This document shows, one piece after another, positions 17,210 through 29,100 of a DNA stretch of 34,183 nucleotides (position 1 is its first letter; every line of letters begins with the position of its first letter). A program made the position numbers and the translations under genes. Source of the DNA: an uncultured Bacteroidota bacterium. Lineage in GTDB: Bacteria; Bacteroidota; Bacteroidia; Bacteroidales; UBA12481. The stretch spans positions 1 to 34,183 of the forward strand of contig CAIXKO010000534.1 in assembly GCA_903919925.1 (NCBI GenBank), read 5' to 3'. Under the pieces are notes generated by a model. That model searched no databases. It saw only the letters and a list, made by a program, of their open reading frames with translations, and had not been told where the DNA came from.

Positions 17210-18216
17210 TTTTTTGGTACCCGAATTTTTCCGCTTGCCAGGAGCCATTCATACGATTCCTTAATGGCTTGTTCAATAGGCGTTTGAGGCAGCCCGAGCT
17301 CTTTAATTGCTTTTTGAGCACTAAAATACTGCTCGTCGCATGAAATTTTTGCAATCGGAAGGGTGAATTTTGGTTTAAATCCGGGAATAATTTCCGCCAG
17401 ACCGGAAGATAAGGCACCTAAAGTTTTAATCAGGAACGATGGCACCGCAAAAGCCGGAGGTTTTACCCCAATGGTTTCACTCATGATACGGAATGCTTGC
17501 TGGTAGTTCAGGTTGGCGTTACCAACAATATAACTTTCGCCCGACCGGCCCCTGGTTAATGCGTTCACAACAGCCACACAAACATCGCCTACGTAAACAA
17601 AATTTCTTCCTCCTTTTGTGTACCCTGGCAAGCTGCGTTCTGCCACCTGCTTCACCATTTCATTGGATGTTGGCCCCGGATCATTTGGCCCCAGCATAAA
17701 GGTTGGATTAACCACTAAAACCGGCAGCTGGTATTGCTTGAAATACGACATGACCAATTTGTGGGCCTCCAGCTTGGAATCCATATAATCGAGCTTGTAA
17801 CGAGCTCCTTTATACGGTAGCGTTTCATTTCCGGGCTTTTCCCGATTTCCAAACCCAAAAGTATTTGCAGTTCCGATATGGATCAATCTTTTTACCGGGT
17901 TTTTAACCACCAGGTTTAAAATGTTGCGGGTACCTTCAATATTAACGGTTGAAACCATTGGATTTCGTGCCGGATTTATTGAAGTAGAACCGGCAGTATG
18001 AATAACATAATCACAACCGTTCAGACCGTTTACCAGGGTTTTGGGTTTTAGCAGGTCGCCGCTGAACCTTACCACATCCAGGTCGTCCAGGATACCAGGA
18101 TTGGTTCCCTCCTGAATCAGGGCATGAACAAGGTAATTCCGGCGTATCAATTCACGGGCAATATTGTTTCCCAGGAACCCGTTTGCCCCGGTTAGAAAAA
18201 CTTTTTGCATTGGCAT
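17206..18216 (-). CDS. NAD(P)-dependent epimerase/dehydratase (extended SDR)
   Basis: This is an extended-SDR enzyme similar in outline to dihydroflavonol-4-reductase, 3-beta-HSD and hopanoid-associated epimerase proteins. The cofactor motif is TGANGFLG directly after a short N-terminus (MPMQKVFL), which supports the ATG at 18216 (or 18210) rather than the track's 18264. Further features are VIHTAGSTS, IHIGTANTFG and the YMDSK catalytic YxxxK, then NPTFMLGPND, which is typical of the reductase branch. About 337 aa is the family norm. The stop overlaps the classical SDR start by 4 nt. Together with the convergent methyltransferase it suggests stepwise modification of a lipid, sterol-like or other secondary product; that is inference. 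Confidence 0.9.
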   Translation of the reverse strand: MPMQKVFLTGANGFLGNNIARELIRRNYLVHALIQEGTNPGILDDLDVVRFSGDLLKPKTLVNGLNGCDYVIHTAGSTSINPARNPMVSTVNIEGTRNILNLVVKNPVKRLIHIGTANTFGFGNREKPGNETLPYKGARYKLDYMDSKLEAHKLVMSYFKQYQLPVLVVNPTFMLGPNDPGPTSNEMVKQVAERSLPGYTKGGRNFVYVGDVCVAVVNALTRGRSGESYIVGNANLNYQQAFRIMSETIGVKPPAFAVPSFLIKTLGALSSGLAEIIPGFKPKFTLPIAKISCDEQYFSAQKAIKELGLPQTPIEQAIKESYEWLLASGKIRVPKK

Positions 18217-18283
18217 TCGTTGTTGTTTTGAGTCCTGGATAAAAGTAGAAAAAACCTTTATCAAAAATCAATATCTTTATCAT

Positions 18284-18291
18284 CAAATTTA
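18284..18291 (-). promoter_or_regulatory. Candidate -7 element for the epimerase-SDR operon
   Basis: On the minus strand TAAATTTG matches TAnnTTTG exactly, about 68 nt upstream of the epimerase start. A T-rich stretch (CTTTTTCATG) sits near the expected -33 position, overlapping the start of the divergent YtxH gene. Confidence 0.4.
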
Positions 18292-18307
18292 ATGGTAAAC
18301 GGAGCTC

Positions 18308-18535
18308 ATGAAAAAGCGTAATGTTCTTATTGGTGCATTGGCCGGACTGGCTGTCGGTGCTATTCTGGGGGTTTTATTTGCTCCTGCAAAAGGGTCCGAA
18401 ACCCGACGAAAAATCTCAGATAAGGGTAATGAATTTGCCGAGAGCCTAAAAAATAGGTTTGATGGCTTTATTGATGATATTGCCAATGTCAATGAGCCTT
18501 CCAATGAAAACATAAATAGCAAACCATCTTCGTAA
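18308..18535 (+). CDS. YtxH-domain small envelope protein
   Basis: This is a 75-aa protein with an N-terminal glycine-rich membrane helix (VLIGALAGLAVGAILGVLFAP) followed by the KGSETRRKISDKG stretch diagnostic of YtxH proteins. YtxH-type proteins are general-stress-associated small membrane proteins without a known enzymatic role. It is the first of three tightly spaced genes (11 nt, then 6 nt gaps), analogous in content to the YqjD/YqjE/YqjK set of enterics. Confidence 0.88.
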   Translation: MKKRNVLIGALAGLAVGAILGVLFAPAKGSETRRKISDKGNEFAESLKNRFDGFIDDIANVNEPSNENINSKPSS

Positions 18536-18546
18536 AACCTGGTAAA

Positions 18547-18891
18547 ATGATCGAAGAAATCGGAAAACAGATCGAAACATTATTGCAAGGTGCGGTGGAT
18601 TATGGTAAAACCACTATTGAATTAACCAAGCTCCGGGCAGTCGACAAAGTTTCAGACGTAGCAGCGTCTATTCTTTCTAAGATTGCTATAGGGGCGATCC
18701 TTTTTTTATTTATTCTTTTTTTTGGTTTGGGCCTTGCTATCTGGCTCGGTGAAGTGATAGGCACGTTATACCTGGGCTTTTTTGCCGTTGCTGCCGGATA
18801 TGCCTTTCTTGCAATTGTGATTCATCTGTTTGTGATTAAATGGATAAAGAAGGTCATTTGCAATTTTATCATTGAAAATTTCCTTTATTGA
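18547..18891 (+). CDS. Phage-holin-III/YqjE-like membrane protein
   Basis: This is a 114-aa protein with a soluble amphipathic N-terminus (YGKTTIELTKLRAVDKVSD), two strong membrane helices separated by a short loop, and a basic C-terminal end (IKWIKKVI). The TTIELTKLRAVDKVS motif and helix spacing are characteristic of the holin superfamily III/YqjE-type proteins common in Bacteroidota. It is chromosomal here with no phage genes around it, so lysis is unlikely; an envelope or stress role with YtxH is more plausible. Confidence 0.82.
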   Translation: MIEEIGKQIETLLQGAVDYGKTTIELTKLRAVDKVSDVAASILSKIAIGAILFLFILFFGLGLAIWLGEVIGTLYLGFFAVAAGYAFLAIVIHLFVIKWIKKVICNFIIENFLY

Positions 18892-18897
18892 TTTGAT

Positions 18898-19161
18898 ATG
18901 CAAAAAATTACATCAGTCAAAGGACTCAAAGCAGCTATCCGTCAGTTGGAATTGGATCAGGATTTTAAAGGCAGGGCTTTAAGAAATCAATTTGCCGTGG
19001 TTGCGGAGAGGTTAAAACCTGCCAATCTGCTAAAAGCTGCATTAATTGAAATCATATCCTCACCTATTGCTAAGCAGATCGGAATAGAAACGGTTAAATC
19101 CTATGGTCATTTAATAATTGATCGTATTTTTAAGAAGAAGCAACAGGAATCGGGACAGTAA
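18898..19161 (+). CDS. Small basic protein, third gene of the YtxH cassette
   Basis: This is an 87-aa protein with no recognised family. It is helical, lysine-rich at the end (IFKKKQQESGQ), and has a mid-protein amphipathic stretch (NLLKAALIEIISSPIAKQIG). There is no signal peptide or clear TM helix. It starts 6 nt after the holin-like gene, so it is almost certainly co-translated with it. Proteins in this position in Bacteroidota YtxH cassettes may be membrane-peripheral partners; that is context inference only. Confidence 0.72.
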   Translation: MQKITSVKGLKAAIRQLELDQDFKGRALRNQFAVVAERLKPANLLKAALIEIISSPIAKQIGIETVKSYGHLIIDRIFKKKQQESGQ

Positions 19162-19295
19162 TCAGGAACTCCGACGTAGTTTCATACAAAATTTCAGTAG
19201 GCTCATAAAAAAATCGCTTGAGTTGGGCCTAAATTGCCGAAATTCTTTCAGCAATTATTTACATTTATACCTTGATGTTTGTTCAATCCTTACCG

Positions 19296-20012
19296 ATGAA
19301 AATTTCATGCGTTATTGTTGATGATGAGCCAAAGGCCTGCCAACTACTAGTTGGTTTGCTCAGGCAGATTCCGGATGTGGAAGTCCTCGAAAGCTTCACC
19401 GATCCTTTTGAAGCCAGATTATATGTAATGGATTCAAATCCTGACATGGTTTTGCTGGATATCAATATGCCTGGTTTAAGCGGATTGGAGTTTTTGGATT
19501 CAATTAAGCGGGCCCGGATTCCGTCGGAGGTTGTTTTTGTTACAGGTTTCGATCATTATACCGTTGATGCCATCAGAAAGGATGCGTTTGATTACCTCTT
19601 AAAACCGGTCAGTCTGGATGATCTGGTCGAAATGATATGCCGCTACCGGGGCAGGTTATCCAGGAAACCGGTACAGCAGGATATCTGTTACGGAAAGTTG
19701 AAATTCAATACTTTACAGGGTTTTTTTCTATTGGATGTTTCGGATATCGTTTATGCTCAGGCTGACGGTAATTATAGTGTGGTATATCTGAATGACGGAA
19801 CCACTAAAATTATCACACAAAATCTTGGTAGTATTGATGAGCGCCTGGCTGATTTCAGCTTTTTCCGGATGGATCGCTCTATCATCATAAATTTAAAATA
19901 CCTTGTTCATATCAACAGGCGCGAGCAGGCATGCACCTTAGCCTTTAACGGTGCATCCATCGATTTTCTGGTTAACCGCAACCGGCTGAAGCAACTGATT
20001 GATCTTTTTTAG
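19296..20012 (+). CDS. LytTR-family response regulator
   Basis: This is a DNA-binding response regulator. The ATG at 19296 (MKISCVIVDDEP) is chosen because receiver domains start this way; the track's 19272 start is a TTG and adds non-family residues. Receiver landmarks are D9/D10, the phospho-acceptor D55 in MVLLDINMPG, T84 in FVTG and K103 in LLKP. A LytTR domain (about 133-238) follows, with DIVYAQADGNYSVVYL and FFRMDRSIIINLKYL. No partner sensor kinase is in the window, so it is an orphan here. It is co-directional with, and 147 nt upstream of, the giant surface protein, a natural candidate target. Confidence 0.94.
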   Translation: MKISCVIVDDEPKACQLLVGLLRQIPDVEVLESFTDPFEARLYVMDSNPDMVLLDINMPGLSGLEFLDSIKRARIPSEVVFVTGFDHYTVDAIRKDAFDYLLKPVSLDDLVEMICRYRGRLSRKPVQQDICYGKLKFNTLQGFFLLDVSDIVYAQADGNYSVVYLNDGTTKIITQNLGSIDERLADFSFFRMDRSIIINLKYLVHINRREQACTLAFNGASIDFLVNRNRLKQLIDLF

Positions 20013-20159
20013 CCAAACCCGGTTCAAACAAAATCACGTGTTGTTCATAAAAGGCATGCCAGTGTTCCTAACCCTGTGCGATAATTTTTGTTTAACTGAA
20101 TTCGAATTTCTAAATTACCAGCCATTTCTGAACCTTTTTCAACGAATCGTAACTACTTC

Positions 20160-23100
20160 ATGATGAGGAAATATATACCATTTACGCAACTAGCCCAGCG
20201 GGTTTGTCTGGTGCTAACATTCATGTTGGTTGGCAGTTGGACTGGATACTCGCAAACAAGTGCAGAGATTGCAACGTTTTCAGTCGATGGAAGTCCTTTA
20301 ATAAGTATTGGACCGGGTGGGATCAATCAGGTGGCTAACACAGTAGATCTGAAAGTGCCGTATTATACTGACCTGACAACCCTGGAAAAACGTGTGACCA
20401 ACTTTACACTGAGTCCAGGAGCTGCACAATTGTATTGGACCGCAACACCATGGACTGGCAACGTGGCCAATTTAGCTGGCAAAACCAAGTGGCTGATGGC
20501 TACTGGCAACGATCACTCGTTGACCTTGCCAGGAGGGGTTGATTTTGATTACTCGCTGGATGCGGATGGCGCAACAGCCGGTAACCAGATATGGTTGTCA
20601 GTACTATTGCCAACTACTTCTTTTGAAAACTATCTTTTGAATATTACAAAAGTAGCCCCAACCACCACAAAAGGCCTGGCTCTCACCAGTGTAACAGGCC
20701 TGGTAGATTGTTTCGGTGATCCGAGGAGCCCGATTATCAGCAATCCGGTATCTAACCAATTTGGAGGATATGATTATACTATCACTTTATTAACCAATAA
20801 CGATGCCAATAAGACTCTGACTTTCAATTATAACACTACAACTGATTATAATGGAACACCGGCAACTCCGGCTACGGGTTCGACTTTTAATTTTGGCACC
20901 AATGGTACTGGTCCGCACACCGTTATCGTTCAGGCACAGGATCCGGCAGTTACCGGAACCTATCGTTTTTATGCAAACTGGGTTACACCCGGAACCGCAA
21001 AAGTTCTGAGCACCTTTAGTCTGCGGGTTCCCAAATTGGTACCAGCTCCTGCCGGCAGCACCTATTTATCCGTAGCAGGTATACCTGATCCCGTTATCCC
21101 AAGAGTTTACAATGTTACGGTACCTTATGGCACCGATGTAACGGGTTTGGCAGCCGATTTTATTATCAGTGCCAATGCTATCATGACTCACTCCGCGGAC
21201 GCAGCGGTGCGCCAGGTTTCAGGAACAACTGTGAATGATTATTCAAAGCAGGTTGCTTTCACTGTATTTGATCAGGCCTGTGGTACAGTAGAGTATTTTG
21301 TTAACGTTATTGTTGCACCCAACGGGGGAAATGATATTTTTTCAGTTGAATTCAGCGGCACGGGTAATGATCCCTGTTATGAAGAAACCAATGGCTATAA
21401 ACCTTGGGGCTGGAATGGCAACTTTACGGTCGTTCAACCCGTGCCACCCTCAAACGGTTCCCTGAGCCTGACGGTTCCTTTTGATACCGATCTGGATCCT
21501 TTTATACTGAATACAGTGCTGACCCCGTCGTCGGTTGGCGCTAATATTGAGCCGGCCAGCATTACCGCCTTTCCTTTTCTGGGATTAAGTGGTGCCAATG
21601 TTGTTACGGTGACCGCTACCAACGGTGTTTCACAGAAAAAATACCTGATGACTATATCCGGTACTACCAGTAACCCGAGTAATGCGCATCAGCTCACCTC
21701 ATTCAGCTTCGAGGGATTAACCCCACCGGTAAACGGGAATGTTGATCTTTTGCGGAACCGGGTTGATGTGATTGTTCCGTTCGCAACTAATCTGAATGGG
21801 TTGGTGGCTTCATTTACCAAGAGTCCACATGCCTGTGTATATATTAATGGGCCCCTTATCACCGACAAAACCCTTCAGATTTCAGGAAGCAGCGCAAATG
21901 ATTTCACAAATCCACGAACCTATACGGTTATAGCACAAGATGCAACACCCGAGGTGCCGAATGAGGATTATTATAATATATATGTTGCCAAGGGACTGCC
22001 TGATGCACGCAATGAGATTTCCGGACTTACGGTTACCGGCCAAAAAAACTGTTTTGAGGAGCCATTTGGCGGAGTTACCGGGTCGGGCACGGCTTATGGA
22101 ATCCGCATGCGTACCGGTCTTGATGAAGGAGTGCATCTGACTGTTACCTTTACCAAGCCGCCTTTGGCTACCTGTCCGATTACATCGCCTTATGACTGGG
22201 CGGTATCATCATCGCCACTTACTATTCCGATTACCTCAGAAAGTGGTGCCACCGTAAATTACGTGATTACACCAACCTGGGTTACCCCGAGCGATAAAAA
22301 GGAGATTAAGACCTTTTCTTTTACCCCCGGCAGCAATTCACAGTTTGTGGAAACATACACCGGCGTAATAACCGGCTATCAAATTGCAGTGAATGTTCCT
22401 TATGGAACCAACGTTTCGGCTTTGGTTGCAACTTTTACCCTGGATGATCAATATTCCTGGATGACTCATTCAGAGGAGAATATGGACCAACAAGTAAGGC
22501 AAACCAGTGATGTTAGTGCTATAAACTATAGCACTCCGGCCGCCTTTACCGTGTATGATGAAAACTGCCAGACGGTTGAGTATATGGTTACCGTTACGGT
22601 GGCCCCGAATGGCTCAAATGAAATTAACTCGATCGATTTTTTTGGAACCGGAAACGATGATTGTTATGCTCCGTGGAATTGGAACGGTTCTTTTACCAAG
22701 GTTGCGGGACCGATGACTGTGAAATCGGTTGTTTATGACGGAACGTTCACGCTAACAGTTCCTTATGGCACAATTCTTACGGCAACACCACCGGACGCTG
22801 CTTTTACCCTGAGCCTGGTTAAATCGCCTCTTTGCACCATGCTTCCTGCCTCTATCACCAGTTACACAGTAGGAACGCCTATTCCTGTTACGGTTACTGC
22901 CGCGAATGGAATCTCGAAAAAGAAATTCCTGATTATTATTAATGTTGATCCCACGCGGAGCAATGAGCATTTGTTAAAAACATTCAGCTTTCAGGGATTG
23001 ACTCCCCCAGTAACCGGAATCGTTACGGAAGCCACGCACCGTGTTGACCTCACGGTTCCTTTTGCAACCAATGTGAATGGTTTGGTAGCTACTTTTACCC

Positions 23101-26100
23101 ATAGCGATCATGCTTGTGTTTATATAAACGGACCCGGTATCACGGATAAAACATTACAATATTCCGGAGTAACCGTCAATGATTTCAGTAATGCGCGAAC
23201 CTATACTGTTGTTGCGCAAAGCGGAAACCCAAATGAAGATTATTATAATGTGTATGTTGCCAGGGGACCTGCTGATATACACAATGAGATTTCCGGACTA
23301 ACCATTACCGGCCAAAGGAACTGTTTTGATGAGCCATTTGGCGGAGTCACCGGGTCGGGCACTGCCTACGGAATCCGTTTGCGCACCGGTCTTGATGCGG
23401 GAGTGCATCTGACGGTTACCTTTACCAAGCCGGCTTTGTCTACCTGCCCTATTACATCGCCCTATGACTGGGCAGTATCATCATCGCCACTTACTATTCC
23501 GATTACCTCAGAAAGTGGTGTTACCGTAAATTACGTGATTACGCCAACCTGGGTAACCCCAAGTGATAAAAAGGAGATTAAAACCTTTTCATTTACCCCA
23601 GGCAGCAATTCACAGTTTGTAGAAACATACACCGGCGTAATAACCGGGTATCAAATTGCAGTGAATGTACCTTATGGAACCGACGTTTCGGCTTTGGTTG
23701 CAACTTTTACGCTGGATGATCAATATTCCTGGATGACTCATTCAGAGGAGAATCTGGACCTTGGGGTAAGGCAAACGAGTGGTGTGAGTGCTATAAACTA
23801 TATCACCCCGGCAGCCTTTACGGTGTATGATGAAAACTGCCAGACGGTTGAGTATATGGTTACCGTTACTATGGCCCCTAATGGTTCAAATGATATTAAC
23901 TCCATCGCCTTTTTTGGCACCGGAAATGATAATTGTTATGCTTCCTGGAACTGGAATGGTTCTTTTACCAAGGTTGCCGGCCCAGTAACGGTGAATTCGG
24001 TTGTTTATGACGGAACGTTCACACTCACTGTTCCTTATGGCACAAATCTTACTTCAACGCCACCGGCTACTGCTTTTACCCTGAGCCTGGTTAAATCTCC
24101 TCTTTGCACCATGCTTCCTGCAACTATCACCAGTTACACAGTAGGAACGCCTATTCCTGTTACGGTTACTGCTGCCAATGGAATCTCGAAAAAGAATTTC
24201 CTGATTACCATTAATGTTGATCCCACGCGGAGCAACGAGCATCTGTTAAAAACCTTCAGCTTTCACGGATTGACTCCGCCAGTAAGCGGAACCGTTACAG
24301 AAGCCACTCATCGTGTGGATATCACAGTGCCATTTGCAACCAATATGAATGGCTTGGTAGCTACTTTTACCCATAGCGATCATGCCTGTGTTTATATAAA
24401 CGGACCCGGTACCACTGATAAAACATTACAATATTCCGGTGTAACCCCCAATGATTTCAGAAATGCACGAACCTATACTGTTGTTGCACAAAGCGGAAAC
24501 CCAAATGAAGATTATTATAATGTGTATGTTACCAGAGGACCTGCTGATACGCACAATGAGATTTCCGGGCTAACCATTACAGGCCAAAAGAATTGTTTTG
24601 AAGAAGCATTTGGCGGAGTCACCGGGTCGGGCACAGCATACGGAATCCGTTTGCGTACCGGTCTTGATACGGGAGTGCATTTGATGGTTGCCTTTACCAA
24701 ACCGGCTTTGTCTACCTGCCCGATTACCTCACCTTATGACTGGGCAGTATCAACTTCGCCCCTGACTATTCCGATTACCTCAGAAAGTGGGGTTACCGTA
24801 AATTATGTGATTACGCCAACCTGGGTAACCCCGAGTGATAAAAAAGAGATTAAAACCTTTTCATTTAAACCCGCCAGCAATTCACAGTTTGTGGAAACCT
24901 ACACCGGTGTTATAACAGGTTATCAAATTGCGGTGAATGTGCCTTATGGAACCAACGTTTCAGCTTTGGTTGCATCTTTTACGCTGGATGATCAATATTC
25001 CTGGATGACTCATTCAGAGGAGAATCTGGACCTACGGGTAAGGCAAACGAGTGGTGTGAGTGCTATAAACTATATCACCCCGGCAGCCTTTACGGTGTAT
25101 GATGAAAACTGCCAGACGGTTGAGTATATGGTTACGGTTACCGTGGCCCCTAATGGTTCAAATGATATTAACTCCATCGACTTTGTTGGAACCGGAAACG
25201 ATAATTGTTATGCTTCCTGGAATTGGAACGGATCATTTACCAAGGTTGCAGGCCCGATAACGGTGAATTCGGTTGTATATGACGGAACGTTCACGCTCAC
25301 TGTTCCTCATGGCACAAATCTTACTGCAACGCCACCGGCCACTGCTTTTACCCTCAGCCTGGTTAAATCGCCTTTTTGCACCATGGTTCCTGCCTCTGTC
25401 ACCAGTTACACAGTAGGGTCGCCTATTCCAGTTACAGTCACTGCCGCCAATGGAATCTCGAAAAAGAAATTCCTGATTACCATTAATGTTGATCCCACCC
25501 GGAGCAATGAGCATTTGTTAAAAACATTCAGCTTTCAGGGATTGAATCCTGCAGTAAGCGGAACCGTTACGGAAGCTACACACCGTGTTGACCTCACGGT
25601 TCCTTTTGCAACCAATATGAATGGATTAGTGGCTACTTTTACCCATAGCGATCATGCCTGTGTTTATATAAACGGACCCGGTACCACTGATAAAGCATTA
25701 CAATATTCCGGAGTAACCCCCAATGATTTCAGTAATCCACGAACCTATACTGTTGTTGCGCAAAGCGGAAACCCAAATGAAGATTATTATAATGTATATA
25801 TTACCAGAGGTGCTGCAGATACACATAATGAGCTTACGAGTTTATCCATCTCCGGACAAACCAATTGCTTATCCGGAGCCCACGCAGGGGAAATATCCGG
25901 AACGAGTCCGAATTTTACCTTCCGTTTGAGAAACGTCTTGGATGCAGGTAAATCATTGAGCGTTAGCTTTACCAAGCCAGCGTTGGCAACAGCTTGGGTG
26001 GGGGCAACACCAATAACCTCTCCTTATACCTGGACCCCATCAGGAAACACACCGCTGGTTATTTCCATCAGAGCAGAAAACGGTGCACAGGCAAATTACA

Positions 26101-29100
26101 CAATAACTCCGACATGGGTAAATCCAAGTACCTTAAAATCAATTACTTCGTTCAGTTTGCTGATTCCCAAAGCGGTTGGTGGCGGTACCTGGACAGCGAC
26201 TTCCGATCCAATCAACCAATCCTCAAAGGTTATCACAGTTCATGTTCCCCACGGATCGGTCTTAAATCCATTGGTTGCCGTATTTACGCTTGACGATAAA
26301 TATGCTTTAATGACCCACTCGGAAGAGAACGGCGATTTGCGTGTTCTGCAAACAAGCGGGGTTAGTATAAATAACTATACAACATCTGTTGCCTTTACGG
26401 TTTACGATGAGGGTTGTAGTACGGTGGAATACTTTGTAGTTATTGCCATGGACGAAAACAGCGGCAATGATTTCACCTCAACTCCCGGATTCAGCGGTAC
26501 TGGCAATGATCCTTGCTATAATGTACAACGCGATGGTTATCAGTATCAACCTTGGGCATTTTCAGGTAGTTTTACCTCTGGTGGTCCCGTAACAGCCGGC
26601 AATCCGCCGTTTGATTACGATGCAACACTCACCCTCACGGTACCTTTTAATACCAACCTTAATAGTTTTATCCTATCATTGCCTATTCCGGTTGGAGCAA
26701 GCATATCTCCCTCATTGATTACTAGTTATACACTGGGTACTCCAATTCCGGTAACGGTAACGGCCAGTAATGGCGTGGCCCAAAAGTTTTATCTGCTCAC
26801 TATATTGCAGAATGCCGCGAATACTGAGCATGTGCTCACCTCTTTCAAATTCCTGAAGGCAAACAACCCTGGCCTTGCCGAAGATATTGTTGCCGCTGGT
26901 AACGATATAACACACGAGTTTGGTTTGCTGGTTCCCTACGCAACAAATCTTACGGCATTAAAAGCATCATTTACCAGGAGCGATCATGCCTGCGTGTATA
27001 TCAACGGACCTGGTACCACAGATAAAACAATACAGATTCCAGGTGTGACTGCCAATAATTTCGGATCATCGTTATTTTACACGGTTGTAGCACAAAGCGG
27101 CTCGCCCGATGAAAGCAACTATCACGTGGTGGTATCCAAAATACCTGCCGACACCCATAATGAGCTCACCAACCTGGCGATAACGGGGCAAGCCGATTGC
27201 CTGACCGGGGCATTTGCCAGTGAAATATCAGGTTCCAGCCCAAATTGGACCATCCGGCTTCGTACCGGTCGCGATAATGGCAGGCCATTGATTATTAATT
27301 TTACAAAACCAGCACTGGCTACCAGTGGAGGTTTTAGTTCCGGCGATAGCTGGACACCATCAGGTAATACTCCAAAAAGTATTGTAATCACCTCGGAAAG
27401 CGGGGTGCCTGTTACCTACACCATTACGCCTCAGTGGGTATCGCCCAGTACAAAAAAGGCACTCACCTATTTTGCTTTTGAACCCTATTCGGAAATTCCC
27501 GGTACCGGTAACAGTCAGCTTCATCTGGTGCATCAGGGCACGATTGATGAAGCCGGAGGCCAGGTTGTTGTTCATGTTCCTTATGGCACAGATGTCACTG
27601 CGCTGAGGGCTTCGTTTATTTTGGACGATAAATATGCAAAGTTGACTCATTTGGAATTTAATCCTACAGCAACAGTTCTGCAAACCAGTGGCATAAGTCC
27701 GGTGAATTATACCCAGCCCGGGGCTTTTACCGTTTATGATGAAGCATGCAATACCAAGCAGTATTTTGTTACGGTGATTGTAGATTCTAATTCAGGTAAC
27801 GATGTTACCAATATAACTTTTAGCGGACTGGAATACCCATCCTGCGCGGTTTGCAATAATCTTCCCCCTATACCAGCCGCTCCGGTTGCCGTTTCGATAA
27901 ATGGAACAAATATCACGATTACGGTTCCTTTCGGAACTGATCTTGGGCACATTGTACTTGGAGGTTCCTATTCCCCGGGTGCTACCTGCTCCACAAATCT
28001 GGCAAATGTTACCAGTTATGTATCTCCTTTGCCACTGGTTGTGACCGCTGCAAATGGAGTTGCCAAAAAGACCTATACCCTTACCATTTTGAGAGCGGCT
28101 GCACTCAGCGGAACGCAACTGCTAACCTTTGGATTTGAGACCTCGCACAATGCCGGACTCACTCAGAACAGTTGGAATATTCTGCCCATCAGCCAATCAA
28201 CTTACCGGGTTGATGTTAAAGTTCCTTTCGGAACCAATTTAACTCAATTGGTGGCTTCGTTTACACACTCACCGATGGCTTGCGTTTACATTAACGGCAG
28301 ACAATGGACAGCAACCGATCTGCAATGCTCAGGGCAGTACAAACCCAATAATTTTAGTCAGGCAATTACTTATACCGTTAAGGCTCAGAACGGAGATGAA
28401 GCTTATTACAATATTTATGTATCCTATCCGGTGGATGGAGATGTTTGTGAAAATGCACTGCCGCTGACTTTCCCGGTAGTTAATCTCTTTGGCACTACTA
28501 CCGGCTTTAACGATGATTACAACCAATCGCCATGCAGTGGGGAGCAAAACTACATGGATGGTAATGATGTGGTTTATTCGATAGAGCTGACTCAAACCGG
28601 AACTTTGTCGGGTAGCATTCTTGGATCTTATGCCGCTGTTCATATTTTAAGTCAATGCCCTGGCCAGCAACTCAGTCAATCAGCATGCAGGGGATTTGCC
28701 GGAGGTCCAAACGGGGGTTCATTTTCCAGTGAAATGGTTGCCGGACGATATTTTGTGATTGTAAGCTCACTTACGGGTCACCAGACTACTACCTATTTGC
28801 TTAATCTACAGTTTGAAAGCCGGAATCATAATCAGCCAGACTGGACTATTGATCCAACACGATTCAGCTACAACGGCGATATTACCGCAGAGATTTTTAT
28901 TAATGATATTGCAGTTACCGGTGGTCAGGGTATCCTCGGAGCCTTTTTTGGTGATGTTTGCCGCGGGGTTCAAACCGGAGGAATGACTGGCCCATCAGGA
29001 AGTTACGTGTTTATTATCAGGTGTTACAGTAATTTGGCTTCAGGCGAAACGCTATCGTTCCGATATTATGATCCGGTACTTGATACGGTGCTTGCTGTTA

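Noticed and set aside
18547-19161. Prophage lysis cassette because of the holin-like protein
   Set aside because: No endolysin or phage structural gene is nearby, and the YtxH neighbour points to a chromosomal envelope/stress cassette.
19272-19295. Upstream TTG start for the LytTR regulator
   Set aside because: The added residues are not part of a receiver domain, and the ATG at 19296 gives the standard MKISCVIVDDE start.
22752-25514. Three minus-strand ORFs with similar products (22752-22970, 24054-24242, 25233-25514)
   Set aside because: Their 1272-nt spacing shows they are shadows of the tandem modules, repeated because the DNA is repeated.
20670-28430. CRISPR-like or transposon-derived origin of the repeats
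   Set aside because: The units are long, contiguous, in frame and coding, with no spacers, terminal inverted repeats or transposase.
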